Origin: Myroides odoratus DSM 2801
GTDB lineage: Bacteria > Bacteroidota > Bacteroidia > Flavobacteriales > Flavobacteriaceae
Length of the DNA: 64,000 nucleotides
Direction of reading: 5' to 3'
Assembly: GCF_000243275.1 (NCBI RefSeq)
Contig: NZ_CM001437.1
Span: 1,140,175 to 1,204,174 of the forward strand
The number at the start of each line of letters is the position of its first letter. The first letter of the stretch is position 1. The translations under genes were made by a program, and so were the position numbers. This document shows positions 48,101 to 56,688 of this stretch, one piece after another. The notes beneath the pieces are model-generated. The model saw only the letters and a program-made list of their open reading frames with translations, did no database searches and was not told the DNA's origin.

Positions 48101-51100
48101 GAACAGTTATTGCTATTCTCTCAGACTCACATCCAATTTGAGGGAAATGACTTGATACATAATAAGTCGTTCCGTTACTCAATACAGTTGTATCAGGTAA
48201 AGCTTCCGTTGCTGTTTCAGATGCATACCATTTACTTTCAAATCGATTAGCCAGTGTAACCACTAAATCTGCCAATGTCGTATCTTCACATAATGATTGA
48301 TCCGCATCCGCAATTGGAAGAACAGGTTGAAGAATTTCTATTTGTACAGGTTGACGTGGTGAACTACAAGTCCCATTGGTCAACTCCACATAGTACGTGC
48401 CTGTTTGCGTAATTGTTGTTAACACTGTTGTAGCTGTCATTGAAGCAAACCATTTTGCAGTTGTATCACCAGTAATGGTCATTGGAATATCAGTAACATT
48501 TACTGTTTCACAAAAAATAGATTGATCAATTACGAAACTTCCAAGATCTACCATTTCTACTGAAACCTCTTTCGTCACCACACATAAAGATTCTTCGTGT
48601 TTTGCTGTAATTGTATACACTTGTGGTTCTGCTGTTTTCACATATACTACATTACGTGCATCACCAGTATAAGGAATCGTTCCTTCTGAATTTGTATATA
48701 ATCCAGTTAATGGAGCCCAACGGTATTCATGCGGATTATTAACACCAAATTTAACATTAGGTCTATTTTTTGAAACTCCGCTACTACTAAAAGAAGTTCG
48801 AGTATCCATTCCACCTATTCCTCCAGTAACACTATCAGATGCTCCATAAACAACACTATCGAATGAAGTAGCTGTATAGCGATGTGTTGTTCCTGAACCA
48901 TTACCACTGTTTCCAGCATTGTGTACCGTTTCAATAATTAAATTACTTGTACCATCCCAAGTGAATGGGGTATTTAATGTAAATGCTACAAAACCTGAAG
49001 CTGATGGAGTAAAAGATAGGCTATTATACACGGTTGTCAACGTTGATGACGTAGCTAAATCTGCCATTGCCGTAGCAGTTCTAGTTGTATGTCCCATTCG
49101 AATGGTAAAATCTTTGCACTGCCCAGCAGTAAAAGCATTCAATTCAAAAGCAAGTGTTTGGATCATACTTCCTGCACTTAATCCTTTTGCTAACAATTCG
49201 TCTTTAGTATAAAGCATTTGTGTTTTCAGACCTCCATAGTAAGTAGACAGTGGATTTGGATAACTTATTGTTCCTGTAGCTAATGTTCCTGTTCCAAAAA
49301 TAGCCTCCACAACTCCGCTTTCGCCTGCTTTCATTTCTGCAATAGCTCCAGGACACAGTACTACATTCTCTAGTGCTTCATTTATTGAAGCGATAGGTTT
49401 TACTATCACTTTTACTGTCTTTCTAAATTTACAGTTCCCATTCGATTGAGAGCCTGTTAAAACATATTCTGTAGTCTCTGTTGGTGAGAAAGTCCATCCT
49501 GTTGTAGCATTTCCTGTTACTCCTGTAGCTGGTAACCATTCGTATGTATCATAATTTGAAGCACCTGCTGTAAGAGTAACAGCATTACTTGTTAGCGTTT
49601 TACAAACTTCTAACTCCGCTGTTGATAATGTAAAGGCTGGTGCTTCAGTTACAGTAGCGACTACTTCCTTACGCTCACTTGTACAACCAATTTCATATCC
49701 AATATTATAGAAATAATAATAACTAGCACTTGATCCATTAATATACCCTGCCGTTACACTAATTGCTCCATCATCACTTACAAATGGAAAAGAAATTCCT
49801 GACTCTCTAATTAAAGTTACTCCTGAATATGATTTAAGTAACATACGGTAACCTGTACCTTCTTGTATTTCATAATTCATCGGTATCTTAGTAGGTGTGG
49901 TTAAACCATTTCCTTGAATGTTTATATTACCTGTAGAATACAATTCGACTCCGGCGCTATCTGTAATTTTAACACTTATAGTTCCGCTATTTACTGCATA
50001 AATATCAGCACTTTTTATTGTAATTGGTTCTGCAATAGAAAATATAACTCCTGTATTTGTACCTTCATAAGTAGAATTAGTAGTTGGTGCAACTCTTCCT
50101 ACATTTTTCTCTGTAGCTCCTGTTCCTAATGCACTAACCCAATACGAAGTTGTTGCAGTCAATTCTGGTGTTGTAAAGCTACTTCCCGTTCCTAATACCG
50201 TTGTACTTGTCGCTGTTTCGTACCATCTTAAGGTACCTTCATTTACAGTTGCTTGTAAGGTTGCTGTACCAAACCCACAAACGGTAGCTCCTGTTATAGT
50301 CGTTATGACTGGAGGTAAACATAAGGTTTTAAATGATTTTCCCTCTGTCCAAATACTTCTATCCGCCCCGACACATTTAGATCGAATGTAAATTTTATAG
50401 TCTGTCAATGGTGTTAATCCATTTACTGTAGCTGTTAGTACGCCTGCGGCCACTGATCCAGTAGTCACGCGTCCTGTAGCTTCACCTGGATTACCTGAAG
50501 TGCGAATTTCATACTCATACCCACTCACTGGTACCTGTTCTGGTACTACCCAAGTAAAAATAACACTATCATAAGTCAAAGTGGCTCTATCAACAGTTAT
50601 CTCACCAGGTACAAAACACGTTGGCGTTTTATCCAATTCAACGTCACCTACATAAAGAGTAGATTTATTTGCATCTGAATACGCCTGGAAACCAATATAA
50701 AACACTCCACTTGTAGTTGGTATAAAATCAATTACTTTCTCAACTGTAGCACTACTTGAAGCAGTAGTTACCGAGAATAATTCAGTCGTCATTCCTGTAT
50801 CCATCGCTGAAGTACCATAGCTTACGCGTAATTTTTCTGCGAAATTACCATGTGAATATTTAAATTTCAATCGATAACTTTGGCCTGCTACTAGATTAAT
50901 TGCATGAGTAAAGAACCAATCATCTGCAGCATTTGCAAGATGGTAAGGATATCCCATCACCTTTGTTCCTACAAACGATGATGATGATGGCTTCGCATAA
51001 GATTGCCATGTTTTACCATCTACGTTTACGTCTTGTACACTAAGACAAAAAGGAATACTAGGTGTAGTTACATAGTTAATATCCATCACATAAGGAACAT

Positions 51101-52805
51101 TCTCTGCCACACAGGCAGTTCTAAAGTTCAATACCTCTGTCCATACACTTGACGCAGTTCCAGAACATACAGCTCTCACATAAAACTTATAAGCTGTATT
51201 AGGCAGTAGTCCATTTACTGTTGCTGTAACTACCCCCGCTGCTGTAGTTCCAGATGCTACACGTCCAGTAGCATCACCTGGGTTACCTTCTGTACGAACT
51301 TCATACGCATATCCATTTGCTGGCAAACCAGTAGAAGCAGTCCATCCAAAAACGGCTGTATTGGACGTTACACTAGTTAATCTAGCATCCGTTGGTTCAA
51401 TACAAGCTGGCGATACATCTACTTTAACATCTCCAATAAACCAAGAGGACTTATTTGCTTCAGAATATGACTGAAAACCAATATAATACACACCACTTGT
51501 TGCAGGCACGAAATCAATAAATTTAGTTACTGTCGCACTAGTATTTCCCGTTTCAGTTGTAAACAATTCGTTGGTCATAGCTGTATTGACAGCTGATGAA
51601 CCATAGCTTACTCTCAATTTCTCAATTTGACCTGCATCTCTATATTTAAAAGAAACGCGATAACTTTGCCCTGCTACTAAATTTAAACCTTGTGTATAAA
51701 ACCAATCATTAGCAGCATTAGTAGTATGCACATTGTATTTCATTACATTTGAATCTACAAAACCTGAAGAAGAAGGTTTACTAGAAGCCGTCCACGTTTT
51801 ACCATCATTATTAACATCTTGTACTGTAACGCAACTTGGCACAACAGAAGATGAAGAAAGAGTCATTGTATAAGGAATATTTACAGACGCACAAAGGGTT
51901 TTGAAGCTAATCATCGCCCATGAGGTGGTTAAATCATCTTCACAATTCGTTTTAATGTAAAAATAATATTGTGTATCTGGTGCTAATGCCGTTAAATTTA
52001 CTTGCTCTTCAGCATTTGATACTGTACCAGTACTAACTCTTCCTGTTGCTGTTCCAACATTCGTGTTGGTACGTAATTCGTATTCTTGGTCCAAAATATT
52101 TATCGAATTATTCACCCAATTCATTGTAGCTGTGGTTGAAGTCAATTCAGATACCGAAAGATTATCTGGTTTACGACATGGACTTAAAGCTCCTGTTAAC
52201 TGCAATTGAGCAACTGTACTACTTGTATATTTAAGAGCCGTACCAGCTGGATTTGCAGCATCTATTGGCGTAGTATCACGATAACTATATAAACCACGAT
52301 TTGTCGCAGTATAATTCCTAAATGTTGGAGCAGTTGAAGAGGAACTTGTGTGTCCCGACTTTTTCTCTACTACCGTTACAACAAAATTATCCGTGCCATT
52401 ATAAGTAAATGGTGTAGTTAATACAACTTCCATCCATTGTCCATTCACAGGCGTAATTGAACCACTATATACTAAAGTAGCTGTACTTACAGCAATCCAA
52501 TCTGTATTAGATGTAAATCTATCTTTCGTAGTATGCCCGATATAAATATCCCATAAATCCCAACTAGAGCTAGTAGTGGCATTAGAAGTAACAAACCAAC
52601 TTATCTTGGTGATATCTCCTGCCATTCCTTGCTCATCCATATATTCTGATTTAAGCACAATTTGTTGGCTCATGTTATAATCATAATAACCATACATTGG
52701 TATGTTATAACTGGATGATGTACCAGAGCCAATTTGGATCTGGGAGAACATCGATAACGAAAAGCTGAGTAAGAACAGCCACGTTAAAAGTAATTTCTGC
52801 TTCAT
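45180..52805 (-). CDS. giant T9SS-secreted surface adhesin, 2541 aa
   Basis: Signal peptide (1-22, MKQKLLLTWLFLLSFSLSMF). A beta-sandwich of about 180 residues recurs near 1150-1360. Fibronectin type III domains lie near 208-305, 463-562 and 731-832, alternating with two cleaved-adhesin-like (choice-of-anchor) domains at about 305-465 and 563-730. Ig-like modules with SYWVSALG / TYYVSSHFP motifs follow to about 1730. Five MBG repeats (each opening KVYG or KIYG-x-DP) lie at about 1735-2125, then a YDG-like module. The C-terminal T9SS type A sorting domain runs from VYPNPVRK to QSVQFIVRE. The mature protein is exported and surface-linked, probably for adhesion. It is divergent from a TPR/HTH regulator. 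Confidence 0.93.
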   Translation of the reverse strand: MKQKLLLTWLFLLSFSLSMFSQIQIGSGTSSSYNIPMYGYYDYNMSQQIVLKSEYMDEQGMAGDITKISWFVTSNATTSSSWDLWDIYIGHTTKDRFTSNTDWIAVSTATLVYSGSITPVNGQWMEVVLTTPFTYNGTDNFVVTVVEKKSGHTSSSSTAPTFRNYTATNRGLYSYRDTTPIDAANPAGTALKYTSSTVAQLQLTGALSPCRKPDNLSVSELTSTTATMNWVNNSINILDQEYELRTNTNVGTATGRVSTGTVSNAEEQVNLTALAPDTQYYFYIKTNCEDDLTTSWAMISFKTLCASVNIPYTMTLSSSSVVPSCVTVQDVNNDGKTWTASSKPSSSGFVDSNVMKYNVHTTNAANDWFYTQGLNLVAGQSYRVSFKYRDAGQIEKLRVSYGSSAVNTAMTNELFTTETGNTSATVTKFIDFVPATSGVYYIGFQSYSEANKSSWFIGDVKVDVSPACIEPTDARLTSVTSNTAVFGWTASTGLPANGYAYEVRTEGNPGDATGRVASGTTAAGVVTATVNGLLPNTAYKFYVRAVCSGTASSVWTEVLNFRTACVAENVPYVMDINYVTTPSIPFCLSVQDVNVDGKTWQSYAKPSSSSFVGTKVMGYPYHLANAADDWFFTHAINLVAGQSYRLKFKYSHGNFAEKLRVSYGTSAMDTGMTTELFSVTTASSSATVEKVIDFIPTTSGVFYIGFQAYSDANKSTLYVGDVELDKTPTCFVPGEITVDRATLTYDSVIFTWVVPEQVPVSGYEYEIRTSGNPGEATGRVTTGSVAAGVLTATVNGLTPLTDYKIYIRSKCVGADRSIWTEGKSFKTLCLPPVITTITGATVCGFGTATLQATVNEGTLRWYETATSTTVLGTGSSFTTPELTATTSYWVSALGTGATEKNVGRVAPTTNSTYEGTNTGVIFSIAEPITIKSADIYAVNSGTISVKITDSAGVELYSTGNINIQGNGLTTPTKIPMNYEIQEGTGYRMLLKSYSGVTLIRESGISFPFVSDDGAISVTAGYINGSSASYYYFYNIGYEIGCTSERKEVVATVTEAPAFTLSTAELEVCKTLTSNAVTLTAGASNYDTYEWLPATGVTGNATTGWTFSPTETTEYVLTGSQSNGNCKFRKTVKVIVKPIASINEALENVVLCPGAIAEMKAGESGVVEAIFGTGTLATGTISYPNPLSTYYGGLKTQMLYTKDELLAKGLSAGSMIQTLAFELNAFTAGQCKDFTIRMGHTTRTATAMADLATSSTLTTVYNSLSFTPSASGFVAFTLNTPFTWDGTSNLIIETVHNAGNSGNGSGTTHRYTATSFDSVVYGASDSVTGGIGGMDTRTSFSSSGVSKNRPNVKFGVNNPHEYRWAPLTGLYTNSEGTIPYTGDARNVVYVKTAEPQVYTITAKHEESLCVVTKEVSVEMVDLGSFVIDQSIFCETVNVTDIPMTITGDTTAKWFASMTATTVLTTITQTGTYYVELTNGTCSSPRQPVQIEILQPVLPIADADQSLCEDTTLADLVVTLANRFESKWYASETATEALPDTTVLSNGTTYYVSSHFPQIGCESERIAITVHLSRTPAPEAQAIQRFCLINNPTVANLTADGTAIKWYDAPVGGTLLTATTPLQDEAIYYASQKLNNCESEVRTAVKVFIEAILAAPTVATTDIYYVYGDTPVVLEANLTSGDELVWYIGDATTGSTTAPTPSANAVGITTYWVSQRIINGCESARTEVKVHVAPAVLTVVANDLTKVYGAADPTLTYTVEGFKLTDNASVVTGRLARLAGEDVGDYAIGIGSLSATNYTFDFTAATFKITPAALRVQATQMTKVYGQVEPTLGFTGQGYKFNDDNTALTGALVREPGENIGTYAITQGTLTSTNYTITFTGANFIITPAELTIKMVNQTKVYGDNDPALNYQVIGLTNGDTNAVITGTLTRQQGENIGVYAYQNGTIATTTNYRLQFELGNLTITPATLMITPIVGQNKIYGQDDPVFNYAATGFKFTDTTAVISGLLGRVEGENVRVYQYILGSLASLHNNYTFVIDGANMFEIKRAPLVIVVHENQRKIFGSADPILTYTLQGLQFNDRNVNAISGNLGRVAGEAVGVYAINQGTLVARANYFIDTFVPSTFEIVRNEVGNVTLPSKTFTYDGTVKSLVVTGDLAPNAVVTYVNNNQTEVGRYDVKAIIDYGPNFETKELNAELTIVKAEQVITFNELSVVILDETPSFQLDARASSRLPIRYEVTFEDQPILTMTPAGLVTPLQVGTATITAYQDGNENYLPAKPVSRQLIIKSNGTEISELLVDGVSYGKIQDETYVLLDCATNQNTVILDVIVPKGTTVKPDTQIVVDVKTYGVHRQEIEVFSEDGTKSKKYYVIIEKRLATTNVIYQKYENVLLVNNNKETNGGYNFVKFEWFKNDELIGTQQAYSAGGEYGMKLDPTATYHAVLTLKNGTKLTTCPIELGFEQAEELQVYPNPVRKTESLNVVLDSKTDYENSYVIYNVLGQVVSKGSFNGNRKELNLPTTITTGSYFLVLKSEGKHQSVQFIVRE
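46420..47610 (-). repeat. five tandem MBG repeats inside the adhesin
   Basis: Each unit of about 78 residues starts with LTV-type strands followed by K(V/I)(Y/F)G-x-x-(D/E)P, contains (G/S)xLxR-x-x-GE-x-(V/I)-x-x-Y and ends with (F)xITPA or FEI-type strands. Units are clearly diverged (well under half identical by eye), so they are old structural repeats rather than recent slippage. Confidence 0.85.
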
Positions 52806-52920
52806 AAATTAAATAGAGTAAATAATGATTAATAATTGATTTAATTGTTTGTTGTTTTTGAAGCCATAAGGTGTCTTTACAAAAACTTAAGCAAAATATA
52901 ACATTCTGTTAAAAAAATAA

Positions 52921-52928
52921 TATATTTG
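52921..52928 (+). promoter_or_regulatory. upstream -7 box (P1) of the TPR/HTH regulator
   Basis: TATATTTG lies just before the first of three GGGTGGACA repeats; predicted transcription would begin inside the repeat array. Confidence 0.45.
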
Positions 52929-52964
52929 GGGTGGACATTAGGGTGGACAAAAGGGTGGACATCC
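52929..52964 (+). promoter_or_regulatory. three tandem 12-bp direct repeats, operator-like
   Basis: GGGTGGACA starts at 52929, 52941 and 52953, with an exact 12-bp period and variable last three bases (TTA, AAA, TCC). The third copy lies where the -33 element of the second promoter (-7 at 52976-52983) should be. The array sits between the adhesin gene and its divergent regulator gene. Confidence 0.8.
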
Positions 52965-52975
52965 AAAAATTTAAC

Positions 52976-52983
52976 TATATTTG
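52976..52983 (+). promoter_or_regulatory. downstream -7 box (P2) of the TPR/HTH regulator
   Basis: A second TATATTTG, 28 bp before the ATG at 53012; predicted start about 52990. It is immediately downstream of the GGGTGGACA array. Confidence 0.6.
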
Positions 52984-53011
52984 CTCATCCATTCGATATA
53001 AAAAGGTATTT

Positions 53012-54709
53012 ATGAAAAAAATAGTATACTTTATTATTTTATTATGTTTCTACTCTTGCAGCAATACAAGAGAGAATACCTCTTTACATATCAACCAATT
53101 CCTAACAGAGCTACATAAAGTAGATGATGTTACTAAATTAGACGAACTAGTTCAGGCTCAATCCTCCAGTCCTCATCCCTTGCAAAAAGACCAATTACAT
53201 ATCATTCAGAAGGTGAAAAGAGCCCAAATTAAAGCGGAGGAGCTAGGCGCATTTAATGAGCAGACGACCTTGTTAATGAAAGAAGCGGAAGCACAAATAA
53301 AAGCTTTGAATTTCCCTAATTTAACCCATTGGTTTAATACCCAAATTGGGTTTTACTACTATACCTATAATCATTATATCGAAGCTGCTAATTACTATAG
53401 CGAAGTTGCTTACGTTTTAGATCACCATCCAGAAGAAATTACCATACAGCCTACTGATATCTACCGAAAAATTGGTTATTTCTATGGCACTATAGGCAAA
53501 TACAAACAGGGAATTACGTATTTAACCAAAGCGTTACAATACACTTCCAAAGACAATATCAATTACACTAGCTTATTGAATGCAATTGGTAATTTTGCGA
53601 TTAAGGACAAACAAGAAGCATTAGCTTACCCTTATTTAATACAAGCCAAAAATTTAGCGGAAAGTCAAGGAGATCTTTTGCGTTATGCTAAGGTTTTAGG
53701 TGATTTAGCAAGTATCGAAAACAATAAACAAAATTGGGAAAAAGCCATTGCTTATTTAGAAGAAGATATTACACTTTCTAAGAAAGTGGATGACAAAAAG
53801 AATACTATGTTTGCCTTGCTCTCACTTGCACAAGTATATTGGGATAAAGGTGATGTAGCAAATACAAAGAAAACAGCACTAGAGGCTTTTTCGTATACAC
53901 AGACTCTAAATTATGTCAAGGGGTTTGAATATGATATCATGAAATTACTATTGGAAGTTTCTATTGCGGAAAAAGATGAAAAACGCGAATTGCTCTATAG
54001 AAGAAAGTTAACCACCCTCAATGAATATATTAGTGAAACTGAAGGTCAAAAGGCCATCGATCAAATTAATTGGGATGCCGAAATTGAACTGATTAACTTA
54101 CAATTGGAATCACAGCGTTATCACTATGAAAAAATCAATTATCAGCGCCTACTTTTTTTGTCGCTTTCTTTTTCACTGGGTTGTGTTCTTGTTTTTCTTT
54201 ACAAGGTATATCGAAAACAATTATCCAAACAAGCATCCATGTATGAATCTAATATTCAAAAAATTGAACAAGAGATGGCCGAATCTGAGAAAAGATGGCA
54301 AGACACGAATCACTCTTTGGACTCCTATAAAGAATACTTAGCAGAAAAAACAAAACAGATCAATATCTTAGAAGTAGAATTAAATAAAATAAAGGATTCT
54401 ACCAGTGTGAAATCTCAAGCGGAACGCATGAAGCTAGAACAAACCATTTCTTCTCACTTAATGACAGATGAGAGTTGGTTGGTATTCAAAAAGACCTTTC
54501 AAACAGAGCAGTCAGAATATTATGAAAACCTCATCGCTTCCTTTCCAGATTTAACAGATTCTAATTTACGTGTTATTTTATTACAGCGATTGAATCTTAC
54601 CAATCAAGAGACGGCTAATATTTTAGGCATTACAATTGATGCTGTAAAAAAGACGAAACAGCGTTTACGAAAAAAGTATAGTGAGACCTATCAACAATTG
54701 TTCGATTAA
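53012..54709 (+). CDS. TPR-containing membrane regulator with C-terminal LuxR-like HTH
   Basis: The 565-residue protein has a signal-like N-terminus with a possible lipobox (CFYSCSN). Tetratricopeptide-type helices run from about 60 to 350, one transmembrane segment sits at about 380-402, and a coiled-coil continues to about 480. The C-terminal helix-turn-helix is at about 530-555 (NLTNQETANILGITIDAVKK). This layout, with TPRs outside and DNA-binding domain inside, is common in Bacteroidota one-component regulators. The GTG at 52931 would extend the frame through the operator repeats and is rejected. Divergence from the giant adhesin makes that gene and itself the likely targets. Confidence 0.87.
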   Translation: MKKIVYFIILLCFYSCSNTRENTSLHINQFLTELHKVDDVTKLDELVQAQSSSPHPLQKDQLHIIQKVKRAQIKAEELGAFNEQTTLLMKEAEAQIKALNFPNLTHWFNTQIGFYYYTYNHYIEAANYYSEVAYVLDHHPEEITIQPTDIYRKIGYFYGTIGKYKQGITYLTKALQYTSKDNINYTSLLNAIGNFAIKDKQEALAYPYLIQAKNLAESQGDLLRYAKVLGDLASIENNKQNWEKAIAYLEEDITLSKKVDDKKNTMFALLSLAQVYWDKGDVANTKKTALEAFSYTQTLNYVKGFEYDIMKLLLEVSIAEKDEKRELLYRRKLTTLNEYISETEGQKAIDQINWDAEIELINLQLESQRYHYEKINYQRLLFLSLSFSLGCVLVFLYKVYRKQLSKQASMYESNIQKIEQEMAESEKRWQDTNHSLDSYKEYLAEKTKQINILEVELNKIKDSTSVKSQAERMKLEQTISSHLMTDESWLVFKKTFQTEQSEYYENLIASFPDLTDSNLRVILLQRLNLTNQETANILGITIDAVKKTKQRLRKKYSETYQQLFD

Positions 54710-54716
54710 AAGCATA

Positions 54717-54750
54717 AAAAAAGGTTTAGTAAAAAACTAAACCTTTTAAA
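54717..54750. terminator. bidirectional terminator
   Basis: AAAAGGTTTAGT - aaaaa - ACTAAACCTTTT between convergent genes. Confidence 0.85.
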
Positions 54751-55681
54751 AGGGTAAATTATCTAAATCTACATTTCCACCAGATAAAATAATTCCTACT
54801 TTTTTGCCTTCAAATAGTGGGCGTTCTTTAATCAATACGGCTAAAGCTACAGCACTACTTGGCTCAACAACAATTTTCATGCGTTGCCAAATGAGGCGCA
54901 TGGCACTAATAATTTCATTTTCTCGAACGCGAATAATCGCTTTTACGCCTTCTTTAATAATTGGGAAATTGACATCTCCCAACTGTGTACGCAAACCATC
55001 TGCAATAGTATCCACAGAAAGATTGCATTCAATCTTTCCACTTGTTAAGGAACGAAAAGCATCATCTACTTCATAAGGTTCTCCTGCATATACTTCAATC
55101 CCCTCTTTTCCAAAGGCTTGAGCTGCTAAAATGGTTCCAGCTAATAATCCACCACCACCAACAGGCACAATCAAGGCGTCTAAATCTGGTTCAGTTTCCA
55201 ATAACTCTTTCGTCGCTGTACTGTTCCCTATAATGACATTGATTTCATTTGAAGGGTGAATAAATGTTGCACCTGTTTCATCAATCACTTGATTACACAC
55301 CCGCTCTCTCGACTCCATCGTAGGAGCACATTCCACAATTTCCCCTCCATACATTACTACCGCATCCTTTTTTACATTAGGTGCATTAAATGGCATTACA
55401 ATATAACATTTCACGCCAAAAGTACGAGCAGCCAAAGCAAGTGCTTGTGCAAAGTTCCCAGAAGAGTGCGTCACAACTCCTTTTTCTTTTTGCTCTGTAG
55501 TTAAATGCAAAATAGCATTAGTTGCACCTCTCATTTTAAAGGCTCCTGCACGCTGAAAGTTTTCACATTTAAAATACAAATCACTACCTAGAAAGTTTTC
55601 AATATGACCAGACTCCATAATAGGCGTATGATGCACATAGGGTTTTATTTTCTCGTAACACGTATTGATTTTCTCTTTCAT
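54746..55681 (-). CDS. PLP-dependent threonine/serine dehydratase-like enzyme
   Basis: The fold II PLP enzyme of 311 residues has the PLP Lys in GAFKMRGATNA, SSGNFAQALALAA for phosphate/substrate contact and the glycine loop VPVGGGGLLAG. It has no C-terminal ACT domain, so it is the short catabolic threonine dehydratase or serine racemase type and not biosynthetic IlvA. The pocket cannot be resolved by eye. Monocistronic. Confidence 0.9.
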   Translation of the reverse strand: MKEKINTCYEKIKPYVHHTPIMESGHIENFLGSDLYFKCENFQRAGAFKMRGATNAILHLTTEQKEKGVVTHSSGNFAQALALAARTFGVKCYIVMPFNAPNVKKDAVVMYGGEIVECAPTMESRERVCNQVIDETGATFIHPSNEINVIIGNSTATKELLETEPDLDALIVPVGGGGLLAGTILAAQAFGKEGIEVYAGEPYEVDDAFRSLTSGKIECNLSVDTIADGLRTQLGDVNFPIIKEGVKAIIRVRENEIISAMRLIWQRMKIVVEPSSAVALAVLIKERPLFEGKKVGIILSGGNVDLDNLPF

Positions 55682-55702
55682 AAAAAAATAGCATTGGATA
55701 AA

Positions 55703-55733
55703 AAACTCCCAATCTTAAAAAAGATTGGGAGCT
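55703..55733 (-). terminator. terminator after the PPIase gene
   Basis: CTCCCAATCTT - tttt - AAGATTGGGAG then T-run on the minus strand. Confidence 0.87.
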
Positions 55734-55742
55734 TATGTTATA

Positions 55743-56675
55743 TTACTTTACATCCATTAATTCAACATCGAATACTAGGATTGCATTTGGAGGAATAACT
55801 CCACCTGCACCTCTTTCTCCGTATCCTAAATAAGGAGGAATAACGAAACGAGCTTTATCTCCTACACGTAATAAAGAAATTCCTTCGTCCCATCCTTCAA
55901 TTACATGTCCCATTCCCAAAGGAAACTCGATTGGTTTTTTGCGTTTGTATGAATTGTCAAACTCCATTCCATTATCTAAAGCTCCTTTATAGTGAACCGC
56001 AACTGTTTTACCTTTTTCCGCTTGTTTCCCTGATCCATTTACGATCATTTGGTAACGCAATCCACTTTCAGTACGTTCAAAACCAGCTGCTACTTTTTCT
56101 AAAGCTTCTTCTCCTGCTTTTTTCTGTTCTGCAATTCTTTTTTCTCTTGCTCCTTCAAATGTACGGAAAGCCTCAACTGCATTCCATTTTTGTGCATCTT
56201 CACCAACACGTACAATTTCGATTGATTCGATTACATCATCTTGTGTAATTGCATCCACGATATCTTGTCCACTGATTACACGTCCAAAAACAGTATGTTT
56301 ACCATCTAACCATGGGGTAGCAACGTGTGTAATAAAGAATTGTGATCCATTTGTTCCAGGACCTGCATTTGCCATAGACAATACTCCAGGACCATTATGT
56401 GTTAATGTCCCATCAAATTCATCATCAAATGTATAACCTGGTCCACCTGATCCAATTCCTTGTGGACATCCTCCTTGAATCATAAAATCTGGTATAACTC
56501 TATGAAACTTTAATCCATCATAGTATGGTTTTCCTTGTGGACGTGCTGAATTTTCTAATTTTCCTTCTGCTAATGCAACAAAGTTACCTACTGTTCCAGG
56601 TGTTTTATCTTCAGTTAGTTTAACTAAAATCTCGCCTTTTGACGTATTAAATTTTGCGTAAATACCGTTTTCCAT
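55743..56675 (-). CDS. cyclophilin-FKBP fusion peptidyl-prolyl isomerase
   Basis: Residues 1-160 are a cyclophilin (KFHRVIPDFMIQGG with the catalytic Arg; GTNGSQFFITHV), then a charged helical linker at about 165-200. Residues about 205-310 are an FKBP domain (GKTVAVHYKGALDNGMEFDN; GYGERGAGGVIPPNAILVFDVEL). Both active sites look intact. Dual immunophilins are rare outside some Bacteroidota, spirochaetes and protists; as I recall, one was described in Flavobacterium. No signal peptide, so it should act in the cytosol. The MFS gene ends 13 bp upstream and may be cotranscribed. Confidence 0.95.
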   Translation of the reverse strand: MENGIYAKFNTSKGEILVKLTEDKTPGTVGNFVALAEGKLENSARPQGKPYYDGLKFHRVIPDFMIQGGCPQGIGSGGPGYTFDDEFDGTLTHNGPGVLSMANAGPGTNGSQFFITHVATPWLDGKHTVFGRVISGQDIVDAITQDDVIESIEIVRVGEDAQKWNAVEAFRTFEGAREKRIAEQKKAGEEALEKVAAGFERTESGLRYQMIVNGSGKQAEKGKTVAVHYKGALDNGMEFDNSYKRKKPIEFPLGMGHVIEGWDEGISLLRVGDKARFVIPPYLGYGERGAGGVIPPNAILVFDVELMDVK

Positions 56676-56688
56676 TCTTCTTATGTTA

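Noticed and set aside
48919..49212. 97-codon plus-strand frame inside the giant adhesin gene
   Set aside because: It is an antisense shadow of the adhesin coding sequence without its own signals.
52931..53011. GTG-initiated extension of the TPR/HTH regulator
   Set aside because: It would translate the GGGTGGACA operator repeats and the second promoter; the ATG at 53012 starts a proper signal-like N-terminus.
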